From contig CAYTLW010000050.1 of the NCBI GenBank assembly GCA_964438735.1, positions 1-47,863 on the forward strand: DNA of 47,863 nt, given 5' to 3'. Made by a program: the position numbers and the translations under genes. How positions within the stretch are numbered: the stretch's first letter is position 1; each line of letters starts with the position of its first letter. Below the pieces are notes generated by a model that was given only the letters and a program-made list of their open reading frames with translations, was not told where the DNA came from and did no database searches. Positions 34,655 to 44,000 of the stretch are shown piece by piece. The stretch is from CAYTLW01 sp964438735 (GTDB lineage: Bacteria > Myxococcota_A > UBA9042).

Positions 34655-35578
34655 ATGCGCCGAATGCTCACCACCGTCGCGGTTGTGGTCGCCACAACTG
34701 CGTTCTTCATCACCAGTGCTTGCGGAGGCGCGGCTCCAACGCCAGACCGAGCGGCACCAGATGAAGCGGCGGCCGCGACGCCCGCCCCCGGCCCGGCAGC
34801 CGAGGCGCCCGCCAAAAAAGCCGCGCCGGCCAAGCCGGTGGTGAAGGTGAATCCGAACAAGCGTCCGGGCGAATCCGACGACACCGCCGCCGAGCGGCTC
34901 AACGAGGAGGGCAAGGTCCTCGTGCGCAAGGGCGCCTATGCCAAGGCGCTGGTGAAGTTCAGGGCGGCGCTGGAGCTGTTCCCGCTCAGCAACGCGATCT
35001 TCAATGTCGGCTCCATGTTGTACACGTTGAAGCGCCACGCGGACGCCTATCCCTACCTCGAACAGACGCTCAAGCAGCCCCTCGCCGCCGAACAGCGCAA
35101 GGTGGTGCTCAAGTACCGGGCCGAGGTCATGAAGGCGGTGGCCAAGACGCATAAGAACATCCAGGTGGCCAGCAATCCGCCGGGCGCCACGCTGGTCCTG
35201 AACAGCAATCCGCTGCCCTATCCCACGCCGACGAGGATCCTGATTCCATATGGCAGGGCCGAACTGGTGATGAGCTACCCTGGATTTGCGGAGAAGAAGA
35301 TCGTGGTCGAGTCCACCTCGGCCGTGCCGCCCAAGGACATCTCGGCCCGACTGGCGCGGGCGGTCATCTCGGCAAAGGTCTCGGTGCGTTGCCCTGAAGC
35401 ATCTGACGTGTTCGTCGACAGCCAGATTCGCGGCTATGAGAAGGTCGAGCTGGTCCTGCCGGCGGGCACGCATGTAATCCGCTGCGGCAAGGGGTCGGCC
35501 TCGAAGGCGTTCGAGCGCGAGATCAAGACCGGGCCTGGTGGGTCGAATGCGTTCGATTTCCACCGTGACCGGCGGTAG
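34655..35578 (+). CDS. TPR/PEGA-domain lipoprotein
   Basis: A 307-residue lipoprotein. Seen: signal segment and lipobox ending TSAC (Cys23), an Ala/Pro-rich linker to about residue 60, TPR-like helices (EGKVLVRKGAYAKALVKF, then SNAIFNVGSMLYTLKRHADA) to about 165, and then two PEGA-like beta modules (VASNPPGATLVLNSNPLP; VFVDSQIRGYEKVELVLPAG). This combination is common in Myxococcota envelopes. The ATG at 34655 is fixed by CGGAGGAA upstream; the longer open frame before it is not coding. It has its own promoter, as 68 bases separate it from the glycosyltransferase gene. Confidence 0.83.
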   Translation: MRRMLTTVAVVVATTAFFITSACGGAAPTPDRAAPDEAAAATPAPGPAAEAPAKKAAPAKPVVKVNPNKRPGESDDTAAERLNEEGKVLVRKGAYAKALVKFRAALELFPLSNAIFNVGSMLYTLKRHADAYPYLEQTLKQPLAAEQRKVVLKYRAEVMKAVAKTHKNIQVASNPPGATLVLNSNPLPYPTPTRILIPYGRAELVMSYPGFAEKKIVVESTSAVPPKDISARLARAVISAKVSVRCPEASDVFVDSQIRGYEKVELVLPAGTHVIRCGKGSASKAFEREIKTGPGGSNAFDFHRDRR

Positions 35579-35614
35579 TCGATACGCGAATCGATAGAGG
35601 CGGCGCTGCTGGGT

Positions 35615-35636
35615 GTGCCACTTGGGACAGTGGCAC
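35615..35636. promoter_or_regulatory. Inverted repeat, candidate enhancer (activator) site
   Basis: GTGCCAC, eight bases, GTGGCAC: a perfect seven-base dyad located about 55 bases upstream of the sigma-54 element. Position and symmetry suit an upstream activating sequence for an NtrC-type enhancer-binding protein. It could alternatively fold as a hairpin terminating the PEGA lipoprotein transcript, although the following T-run is weak. Confidence 0.45.
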
Positions 35637-35690
35637 TGTTTCGTGGCGGTTTTGCTGCTTGCAAGGGCTTGTTTTTGTTACGAGTGAAGG

Positions 35691-35705
35691 TGGCACACTT
35701 GTTGC
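35691..35705 (+). promoter_or_regulatory. Sigma-54 (-24/-12) promoter
   Basis: TGGCAC, five bases, TTGC matches the sigma-54 consensus exactly, with GG and GC elements 12 bases apart. It points toward the glycosidase-like lipoprotein gene at 35991. Transcription by this form of polymerase would need an enhancer-binding protein. Confidence 0.65.
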
Positions 35706-35990
35706 CTTGATTGGCGGCGGGGGGCGTGTCGAACGGCCGGGCGCCCCTGGCTCCGTGGTGGTACCTGGCGGAGCGGCCATCACCGGGGTGCTGGGCGGGC
35801 GGTTGCGAGAGCGGCCGAGGTCCGCGGCGGCGGCGTTTGTCGCGGCCATGGTGGTGGTGCGGGATTGGGCGGTTCGACGCCCACCCCGCGCCGTGGGGAG
35901 GGCCCTACGCGAAAGCTGGAAGTGCGTCTTCAGTCTTTCTGACCACGCCCATCTCGCCTAAGCTCCTCGAGTCTCACGCCAGGAGCCGCC

Positions 35991-38369
35991 GTGCCGCGCG
36001 CCCACATCGACCTACGCGCCAACCTCGCCTTCGTGGCCCGCTCGACCCGCGCGGACCGACTCGCCTGCGTGGCACTCCTGTTCGCCGCCTGCTCGAATCC
36101 ATCGTCGCCCGCCAGCTCGCAAACCGACACCATCGGCGCCGGGTCAGACTCCGAAGCCGTCACCCGCCAACCTGCCGACACCAGCCCTACCCCCGATGTC
36201 GGCCCCAGCGAGACGATCGACGCCGCCGCCGCCGACTCCACCGCCGACGCCACCGTCGCCACCGACACCGACACCGACGCCACGCCAGACACGGACACGA
36301 ATCCCGCCCCGGACATCAGCGCGGCGCCCGACCAGACCGCCAGCGCACAAGACAGCTCCCCGACCCAGCCGGACACCGGCGCATCCGCGAAAGACGCCGG
36401 CAAACCACCGGCATGCCAGCCCGCTCAATGCAGCGACGGCAACCCGTGCACGACCGACAGCTGCGACCCCGCGACCGGCTGCCAGCACGTGGCCAACTCT
36501 GCCCCATGCGATGACGGCAACGCCTGCACGAACAAGGACATCTGCGCCAAATCCAAATGCAGCGGCAAGAAGATCTCCTGCAACGACGGCAACAGCTGCA
36601 CAACCGACGCCTGCGCGCCTTCGTCAGGCTGCCAGCACAAGGCCAAATCCGGCGCGTGCAACGACGGCAATCCCTGCACCATCAACGACGCCTGCAGCGC
36701 CTCCAAATGCAAAGGCAAAGCCAAACCGTGCGACGACGGCAAACCATGCACGGCCGACAAGTGCGTGCCCGCCAAGGGATGTGTACACGGCCCCGACTGC
36801 AAGCTGCCATTGGTCTGCGGCGCTGGCGCCAAGAAGAACGTCTGCGCCAAGCCGCCGCCATTGCCCTACCCAAAGCGCACCGCGTGGAGCATCAAGGCCA
36901 TCCAGCCGGACTTCTGGCCCAATCGCAAAGAGATCATCGGCAACAAGGCCGGCGGAATCGCCGCCAACATCGTCTGGTCGGCCTGGCAGCCGGTCGCCAA
37001 GAAGCCACCTTGCAAGACCGGCAAGGAAGTCGCCTACGACGGCTGGTGCTTCAAGATCGACGCCAATCTGCAGGAAGAAATCGCCGCCTACAGCAAGGCG
37101 GGGCTCGTGGTCAGCGGCATCTTCTGGGGCGTGCCGGAGTGGGCACGAATCGCCGCCAAGAACTGCTCTCCGGCCGGCGGAAACCCGGCATTCAAGCAGT
37201 TCTGTGCACCCAAGAAGGCGGCCGATTTCGGACGCTTTGTGGGATTCATCGCAGACCGATTCGACGGCCTCCATGGAGTCGGCCGCGTCGCCGACTTCGT
37301 GATTCACAATGAGGTCAACGCCAACACCTGGTTCGACATCGGCTGCGGCAGCGGCAAGGCATGCGACGTGACCAAATGGCTCGACGTCTACGCGGCGAAC
37401 TACAACGCCGCCTACGACCGCGTGACCAAGCATCAGCCGCAAGCCCGCGTCCTGATCTCGCTCATGCACGCGTGGGACAAGAAGCACGACAAGCCCAAAG
37501 CAGATTCGCCCATCCTGTCCGGTCAGACCTTCCTGCAGGGGTTCGCCAAGCGGGTCGGCAAACGCGCCTGGCGCGTGGCCTGGCACCCCTACCCTTCCAA
37601 CCTGCTCAGCCCGGTATTCGACGCCCTGGATCACGACAAACACGGCAAGGTGACGTACGGCAACCCCGGCGTGCTGGTCGGCTGGCTGCGCAAACACTTC
37701 CCGTCAGTCCCCAGCGCCTGGGAGGTTCAGTTCACGGAAAGCGGCGTCAATTCGCTCGGCCCCCAATCCAACAACAGCGCGCAGGCGGACGGTGTCTGCC
37801 GTTCGTTGGTCAATGCGCTCGCCACGCCGGGCATCACCAACTACATCTATCACCGCATGAAGGACCATCCCGTTGAGGTCGCCCAGGGCCTGGGTGTCGG
37901 CCTTTGGACCGCCAAAGGCAAGAACAAACCCGCCTGGAGCACCTGGGCCCTGTGCAACCGCAAGGAACTTAAGCCGTCCAAGCTCGCCTGCGGCTTCCAA
38001 CACCTGCCATATGTCCTGTTGCGCCGGGGCTACGCCAAGGGCAAAGGGCATTGGGCCAGCTCGAGACTGCTACCGGCCGGCTTCAAGAAGGAGAAGACCT
38101 GGCGCCTGCACCGCGACAAGAAGCCGGGCACGAAGCTCCTCTTCGAATGCCAGGTGGACAAACACAACCTGCTGAGCGCTGACCCGACCTGCGAGAAGCT
38201 GACGCCGCTGGGGCCCGTCGGCTGGATCTTCACCAAGCCCGCCAAAGGCCTGGTGCCCTTGCATCGCTGTCGCATCGGACCGGGTACCGACCACTTCGTC
38301 TCGTCTCATGCCAAGTGCGAGGGTCAGATTCTGGAGCAGACCTTGGGCTGGGCGCTCCCGGGGGGCTGA
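35991..38369 (+). CDS. Cys-rich lipoprotein with a glycoside-hydrolase-like (DUF5722-type) domain
   Basis: A 792-residue exported protein. Seen in order: an unusually long n-region, a hydrophobic stretch and lipobox LLFAAC (Cys34); an Asp/Thr/Pro-rich low-complexity linker to about 140; four Cys-rich modules of the DGNxCTxDxC type to about 285; a TIM-barrel-like domain from about 300 with Glu441 in FVIHNEVN and Glu583 in FTESGVNS, placed like the acid and nucleophile of clan-A glycosidases; and a C-terminal region of two repeats (LLFECQVDKHNLLSADPTCE, LHRCRIGPGTDHFVSSHAKC) that looks like a carbohydrate- or surface-binding module. The GTG start has AGGAG seven bases upstream. Enzymatic activity is inferred only. 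Confidence 0.75.
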   Translation: MPRAHIDLRANLAFVARSTRADRLACVALLFAACSNPSSPASSQTDTIGAGSDSEAVTRQPADTSPTPDVGPSETIDAAAADSTADATVATDTDTDATPDTDTNPAPDISAAPDQTASAQDSSPTQPDTGASAKDAGKPPACQPAQCSDGNPCTTDSCDPATGCQHVANSAPCDDGNACTNKDICAKSKCSGKKISCNDGNSCTTDACAPSSGCQHKAKSGACNDGNPCTINDACSASKCKGKAKPCDDGKPCTADKCVPAKGCVHGPDCKLPLVCGAGAKKNVCAKPPPLPYPKRTAWSIKAIQPDFWPNRKEIIGNKAGGIAANIVWSAWQPVAKKPPCKTGKEVAYDGWCFKIDANLQEEIAAYSKAGLVVSGIFWGVPEWARIAAKNCSPAGGNPAFKQFCAPKKAADFGRFVGFIADRFDGLHGVGRVADFVIHNEVNANTWFDIGCGSGKACDVTKWLDVYAANYNAAYDRVTKHQPQARVLISLMHAWDKKHDKPKADSPILSGQTFLQGFAKRVGKRAWRVAWHPYPSNLLSPVFDALDHDKHGKVTYGNPGVLVGWLRKHFPSVPSAWEVQFTESGVNSLGPQSNNSAQADGVCRSLVNALATPGITNYIYHRMKDHPVEVAQGLGVGLWTAKGKNKPAWSTWALCNRKELKPSKLACGFQHLPYVLLRRGYAKGKGHWASSRLLPAGFKKEKTWRLHRDKKPGTKLLFECQVDKHNLLSADPTCEKLTPLGPVGWIFTKPAKGLVPLHRCRIGPGTDHFVSSHAKCEGQILEQTLGWALPGG

Positions 38370-38464
38370 GTTAGGGCAGTCGCTCAGCCAGTGATCAAGG
38401 GGTTATATGGCAACGTTATGATATGTGAGGGTCTGACACTTCTCTATCACAACACGGGGCTCGC

Positions 38465-39016
38465 ATGACGATGGATGTGCTCGATGACGGTCTGGTGACG
38501 CTGTCTGCGCTGGTCGACGCGCTGGCGTTGATCGAAGGCGGGGCGGAGCGGGATCGGGGGTTTGTGCGGCGGCTGGCGTCGGCGCTTCACGAGCGGGGAG
38601 AGAAGCTGGAGCTGCTGGCGGTGGAGGCGATGGGGCTGACCGATGTGGTGGCGACGTTTGCGATGGAGGAGCGGGTGCGCCTGGTGGTGACGGGCCGGCC
38701 GTTGCAGGGGCCTGGCGAGGTGACCGTTCGATGGCATGAGCGGGAGTTCGAGGAGGTGCAGGTGCGCCTGCTGGCGGCACCGCGGCAGCGGCCCTACCTG
38801 TTTGCCACCCTGGATTATCGCTGGCGCGGGCAGGCTGCGGAGCTGTTGAGGCCGGCGGATGGGCTGCCTGCCGGTCAGCGGGTTCGGGTTCGTGCGTTGG
38901 CGACCGTGGGCGCGGAGGTGCAATGGCGCATTGTCGCGATGGGAATCGAGGCGACGGTGGCGGAGGACGCTATTCGACTCGAGGACGCGTCCGCGAGCGA
39001 CCGATCAGCAGGCTGA
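38465..39016 (+). CDS. Hypothetical protein
   Basis: I do not recognise this 183-residue protein. The N-terminal third is helical and charged (LDDGLVTLSALVDALALIEGG), followed by a beta-rich middle (EERVRLVVTGRPLQGPGEVTVRW) and a C-terminal part with QRVRVRALATVGAEVQWRIVAMGIEA that could be a small PilZ- or OB-like barrel. No signal peptide is seen. The ribosome binding site is weak; ATG at 38471 is an alternative start. Its last 47 bases overlap tail-to-tail with the DUF2330 gene on the other strand. The 95-base gap before it is AT-rich and suits a promoter. Confidence 0.55.
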   Translation: MTMDVLDDGLVTLSALVDALALIEGGAERDRGFVRRLASALHERGEKLELLAVEAMGLTDVVATFAMEERVRLVVTGRPLQGPGEVTVRWHEREFEEVQVRLLAAPRQRPYLFATLDYRWRGQAAELLRPADGLPAGQRVRVRALATVGAEVQWRIVAMGIEATVAEDAIRLEDASASDRSAG

Positions 39017-40937
39017 AGAGGAGCAGCAGGATCAGCGCCGGCGCTGGAGATGGCCGGCCGACGGGGCCGGCGGTGCAGCCGTCATCCTCGGCGGGCGGGT
39101 CGGTTGGGGGGTAGCCATCCTTGTAGCCGGGCTTGGGCGTGCAACCCTCCGGCTGTGGCCAGTCACCAGCGCGCTCGAGCGCTTTGTCGCTATTGGGCGG
39201 CTTCCATGGGGTGACCTCGCGCAGGCTGACATCCTTGGGCAACGAGGGATCACCCGGCACTGCGCCAATGATGGTGGTGTCGACCAGGATGATGTCCGAG
39301 GGGTGAATGTTGCGGGCCTTGCCGGTCTCGTCGAGGAGCTCGATGGCCAGGGCGAAGGGTGCCTTGGCGAAGCGGGGATCCGTGGGGCTGGAGACGCCGT
39401 CGAAGCCGGACCACGACAGCGTGCCGTTGAATACCCACGAGCCGAGGCCCGGGTACTCGATGCGGGTGGCGTCCACCGGCAGCCAGCCGTTGGTGCAGAC
39501 GCGCCAGTAGGGCCAGATGTGCACGTTGTTGACGTCCGGCAGCTGGTCGTTGAAGGCGAAGATGGGATCCCGATCCATCTCCTTGGGCGAGATACGCATG
39601 GCCATGCGCGTGACGCGGGCGCTGTCGGCGACCTGGTCGCGGGCGCTGGCCAGGGGGGCGGCGATCTCCTTTTGCAGGGCGGCGAGCAGTGCCTTGATGT
39701 TGACCTTGGTGGCCTTGGCCTTGGCCGCCGTGATGGTGCCCCCGTTGGCGGTGCACGGGTCGCCGCCGCCCGACTGCCAGTTGAAGCCACAATCGATGAG
39801 GCGGGAAAGGGCGTCCGTTGCCGTGGCGGGCTTGAGCTTGGCCAGCAGCTTGGCCAGGCCGACGTGCTTGTTGTAGAGGGCGGCCACATCGGCGTGCCGC
39901 CACATGGGGGCCAGGCCGCGCGTGGCGCCGGCGAGGGCGTGAAGATTGGCTACGCTTTCGAGCGCGGACAGGTCGAGTTCCGAATCGCTGAACGCTGGCC
40001 CGGCTTTGGATGGATGGGCGGCGTACTCGGTGGCGAAGGCGCGGCCGCCGGCCTCGTCGATGGCTTCGCCGAGCACCTGGTCGTAGTTCTTGGCGCCGCC
40101 AGCGACGTCGATACGCAGCGGGTTGGGCACCACGTTCATCAGGTTCTTGGCGATGGCGCGCCCCTTGCCAGCCAGCGTGACCACAACCGCCATATGTTCT
40201 GTAGCAGCGATGGAGGTCAGGCGGAGGGGCACGCAGGGGTCGGCGTCATCCATCTGCAAGACCAGGGGTTTGATGAGCTCGACGCCGGCGCCGTTGCTCA
40301 ACTTGATGGCGACGAAGACGTCGCCCTTGGCGACGTGGCTCTCGATGATGGGCAAGGCGCTGTTCGGCAGCTTGTATTTGCGCTTCTTCAGCCAGTCCTG
40401 CAGCGGCTTGGCGTCCTTGGCGGCGACGATGGCGTAGTCGTAGGGGCCGGTCTGGCCGACCTCCAAGACCTGGACTTCGGGCTCGCGGTGAATGGCGCCG
40501 CCGTCGTGTGTGGCGGCACCATCCATGCCAACGGTGTCGTTGTCCAGGGTGACCGGTGGGTTCTGGCAACCCTGGACGGGCGGCCGACAGTTCTCGGTGC
40601 CCATCTCCTTGAGGATGTGCACCGGCGCCATCTGGGTGTCGAGGCGATCCAGGAGAATCGACGTGCCGACCGTGATCTTGGGTTTGACCGGCACGGGCAG
40701 CACCCAGCCGAAATCGCTCGCCAGTCCGGTGTAGCGCACCTCCACCCAGGCGGTGATGCGCAGATTGTCCGGATCCTGGTGGAAGAAGATCCGTTCGGCA
40801 TTCTGCAGGACGGCCTTCGACGCCGGCTCAGCGGGGGGGTCGGGCGGCGAGAAACAACCGCCGCAGGCCTGCACGTGGTCCGGCAGCACGACGCTGGCCA
40901 GGCCGGCGACGAGTACAATGGCGACAAAGCGACTCAA
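38970..40937 (-). CDS. DUF2330 surface protein with MYXO-CTERM-like tail (copy 2)
   Basis: A 655-residue exported protein paralogous to the one at 12599-14500. Seen: signal segment FVAIVLVAGLASVVLPDHVQA, then CGGCFSPP, LQNAERIFFHQD and YTGLASDFGWVLPVPV, matching the DUF2330 landmarks of copy 1. The C-terminus is DDGCTAGPVGR, a hydrophobic helix and GRSRTRPR, a MYXO-CTERM-like anchor. The start is uncertain: TTG at 40937 lies three bases after AGGAGG and places the signal peptide correctly. The frame stays open far upstream, but there it is the antisense of the Cys-rich gene. It is divergent from that gene across 150 bases. Confidence 0.82.
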   Translation of the reverse strand: MSRFVAIVLVAGLASVVLPDHVQACGGCFSPPDPPAEPASKAVLQNAERIFFHQDPDNLRITAWVEVRYTGLASDFGWVLPVPVKPKITVGTSILLDRLDTQMAPVHILKEMGTENCRPPVQGCQNPPVTLDNDTVGMDGAATHDGGAIHREPEVQVLEVGQTGPYDYAIVAAKDAKPLQDWLKKRKYKLPNSALPIIESHVAKGDVFVAIKLSNGAGVELIKPLVLQMDDADPCVPLRLTSIAATEHMAVVVTLAGKGRAIAKNLMNVVPNPLRIDVAGGAKNYDQVLGEAIDEAGGRAFATEYAAHPSKAGPAFSDSELDLSALESVANLHALAGATRGLAPMWRHADVAALYNKHVGLAKLLAKLKPATATDALSRLIDCGFNWQSGGGDPCTANGGTITAAKAKATKVNIKALLAALQKEIAAPLASARDQVADSARVTRMAMRISPKEMDRDPIFAFNDQLPDVNNVHIWPYWRVCTNGWLPVDATRIEYPGLGSWVFNGTLSWSGFDGVSSPTDPRFAKAPFALAIELLDETGKARNIHPSDIILVDTTIIGAVPGDPSLPKDVSLREVTPWKPPNSDKALERAGDWPQPEGCTPKPGYKDGYPPTDPPAEDDGCTAGPVGRPSPAPALILLLLFSLLIGRSRTRPRVE

Positions 40938-41087
40938 GCGCCTCCTCGTAACGGCCGGAGAGGAAAGGCTGCATCCCGTTCCGGCCAGGCAGGTCAGGCA
41001 AATGAATCCTACCAGCTTCCCGGCCTTGCGCGCGTTAACCGTGAGCCGTAGTCTGAGTGCCTCGCCAATGGATGCGGGGAGGGGACC

Positions 41088-44000
41088 ATGATGCGACGCC
41101 TGGCGTTGCCTTCCAGTCTGTTGATTCTTTGCCTGCTGGCGCCGCCCGCCTGCGGCGAGGATACCGCCGTCGAAGGCGCCGATCCGGTCACCACCGACAG
41201 TGGCAACCAGGGCGAAGGCGACATCATCACGCCCGATGACGCGGCCGAAGATGGCGGGGTATTGGACGCGACGACGCCGCCAGACGCGGATGGACCGGTG
41301 GACGCAGGGCCAGACACGGCTGGAGATTCGACTGCGGACGCGTCCGAGGACGTACCGCCCGTCATCGACTGCCCTGGCGGGCCGGGTTGTAGCTGCACAG
41401 CCAACAACGACTGCGACATCGCCCTGTGCATCGAGGTGGGCGCCGGCAAACAATGCGCCGCCAAGTGCGTCGACGAGTGTCCAACGGGTTTCCAATGCGT
41501 TCCTGCCGGCAGCGGCGATGTGGTCAGCATCTGCGCGCCACTCTACGACCGGCTGTGCAACCCCTGCGACAAGTCCGAGGCGTGCCGCGGCATCGGCCTG
41601 GAGAAGGCGTCCTGCATCGACTATGGCATCCTCGGCGCGTTCTGCGGCCTGCCCTGCGTCGACGATGGCACCTGTCCGCAGGGCTACGAATGCAAGGCCG
41701 TCAAAGCGGTCGAGGGCAAGGTGAGCCAGCAATGTGTGCGCAAACCCGATAACGCCTCCGGCAAGCCGGGCCTGTGTACCTGCACTGAAGGCGCCAAAGC
41801 CAAGCAGCTGGAGACCTCCTGCTCCATCGAGAACAAGAACGCCAAGGGCGAGGTCATCGGCTTGTGCCCGGGCACCCGAAGCTGCGGCGAGAACGGCCTG
41901 TCGGACTGCATCGGACCGCCGCCCGAGCTCGAGACCTGCGATGGCATCGACAACGACTGCGACGGCAAGACCGACGAGAACACCTGCAATGACGGCAACG
42001 GCTGCACCGCAGATGCGTGCGATCCGAGCAAGGCGGGCGGCGGCAAGGATGGCTGCGTGCACAGCAAGCTCGACGGCGCCTGCGACGCGGATGGGTCGGT
42101 CTGCACCGAGAAAGATAAATGCGTCGACGGCATCTGCACGCCGGGCAAAGCCAAGGCCTGCGACGACGACAATCCCTGCACCCTGGACGGCTGCGATCCC
42201 GCCAAGGGATGCACCGTCACCGACGACGACGGCAAGGCCTGCGACGACGACAACGGCTGCACCCAGGGCGATACCTGCAAGGCGGGCGCATGCAAGGCGG
42301 GCAAAGCCAAGGCCTGCGGCACCGGCGACCCCTGCGTGGCGGGCAAGTGCAACCTGGCCACCGGCAAGTGCGCATACAAGGACCTGACCGCCGCCTGCGA
42401 TGACGGCAATCCGTGCACCCAGGCCGACGTCTGCGAGGGCGGTTTCTGCGGCGGCAAGCCGGTGGATTGCGACGACAAGAACCCGTGCACGGCCGACGTC
42501 TGCAAGACGGGCAGCGGCTGCAAACACAACGCCAACACCGCGCCCTGCGACGACGGCAGCGCGTGTACCAAGTCAGACGGCTGCAAGGGCGGCGCCTGCG
42601 TCGGGCTCCCATTGAACGTGACCGTCGATTGTGACGACAAGAAGGTCTGCACCACCGACACCTGCGATCCGAAAACGGGCTGCGTGCACAGCAACAACGC
42701 CTTGGGCTGCGATGACGGCAATCCGTGCACCAATGGCGACCTGTGCAAGGCTGGCGTGTGCACCTCGGGCGCCAACCTCTGCGGCTGCAACAAGGACGCC
42801 GACTGCGCCGCCAAGGAGGATGGCGACCTCTGCAATGGCACGCTGTACTGCGACACGGCGAAGGCGCCCTATAGCTGCAAGGTCAATCCCAAGACGCCCG
42901 TCACCTGCGATACCAAGGGCGACACGATCTGCAAGGCCACGGCCTGCGCGCCCAAGACCGGCAAGTGCGTGGCCACCGCTGCGGCGGACGGCAAGGCCTG
43001 CGACGCCGACGGCAGCGTCTGCAGCAAGGGCGACGCCTGCAAGGGCGGCCTCTGCACCGCTGGCGCGGCGGTGAAGTGCGACGACGGCAACGCCTGCACG
43101 ACCGACTCCTGCGACAAGATCAAGGGCTGCGTGCACGTCAACAGCACCGCGGGCTGCAACGCCGACGACAACGCCTGCACCGTGGGCGATCAATGCCAGG
43201 CGGGGGTCTGCCTGCCGGGTAAGGCCAAGCTGTGCGGCGATGGCAACTCCTGCACCAGCGAAAAATGCAGCGTGTCGACCGGCAAGTGCGTCTATACCAA
43301 CGCGCCCGACAAGGCCCCCTGCGATGCCGACGGCAGCGCCTGCACCGCCGGCGATGCGTGCAAGGGCGGGACCTGCGCGGCCGGCAAGCCCCTGGTCTGC
43401 GACGACGCCAAGCCCTGCACCCTGGACAGCTGCGACGCCAAGGCGGGCTGCGTCTACAAGAACAAGGTCGGCGCCTGCGATGACGGCAACCCCTGCACGT
43501 CCGGCGATGCCTGCAACGCCGGCGCTTGCGTGCCCGGCAAGAACGTCTGCGGCTGCCAGAAGGACGCCGACTGCGCCGCCAAGGAAGATGGCGACCTGTG
43601 CAATGGCACCCTGGTCTGCGACACGGCCAAGGCGCCCTTCCAGTGCAAGGTCGACCCCAAGACGGTGGTGAAGTGCAGCACCTCAGAAGACGGCCCCTGC
43701 TTCAACAACCAGTGCCAGGCCAAGACCGGCAAGTGTTCCCTGGTGGCCATCGGCGCCGGCAAGAGCTGCGATGATGGCGACGCCTGCACGGCTGGAGACG
43801 CCTGCGGCAAGGACGCCGGCGGCAAACATGGCTGCCAGCCCGGCAAAGCCGTGGTCTGCGACGACAAGAACGTCTGCACGCAGGATCAATGCGACAAGGC
43901 CAAGGGCTGCGTCACGTCGGTGGATACCAACAAACCCTACACCTGCTACGACGGGCCCAAAGACACCGCCGGCAAGGGCGAGTGCAAGGCGGGCCAGCGT

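Larger units (their letters stand above)
35579..35990. other. 412-base non-coding region with sigma-54 signals
   Basis: No convincing gene is seen here. It holds a small inverted repeat (TCGAT/ATCGA) just after the stop, a 22-base palindromic site at 35615-35636, a sigma-54-type promoter at 35691-35705, and then a 285-base GC-rich leader before the next start codon. A 100-codon open frame at 35659-35961 has no ribosome binding site and atypical composition. The leader contains a possible hairpin (GGGGCG/CGCCCC arms around 35727-35750) and could be an untranslated leader or a small RNA. Confidence 0.5.

Noticed and set aside
35659..35961. A 100-codon plus-strand open frame in the sigma-54 leader.
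   Set aside because: It starts upstream of the promoter element, has no ribosome binding site and shows Gly/Arg-rich shadow composition.
38447..38923. A minus-strand frame of 158 codons opposite the hypothetical gene.
   Set aside because: It is dominated by His, Arg, Pro and Gln, as expected of a shadow frame; the plus frame has balanced composition.
38859..41051. A 730-codon plus-strand open frame.
   Set aside because: It is opposite the DUF2330 gene, which has a signal peptide, domain landmarks and sorting tail. The plus frame is Gly/Val/Asp-rich with no recognisable motif.
40938..42527. The DUF2330 frame on the minus strand stays open for about 530 more codons upstream.
   Set aside because: That part is the antisense of the Cys-rich lipoprotein gene and reads as low-complexity Ala/Val/Gly sequence without a signal peptide. 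The real signal peptide begins near 40937.
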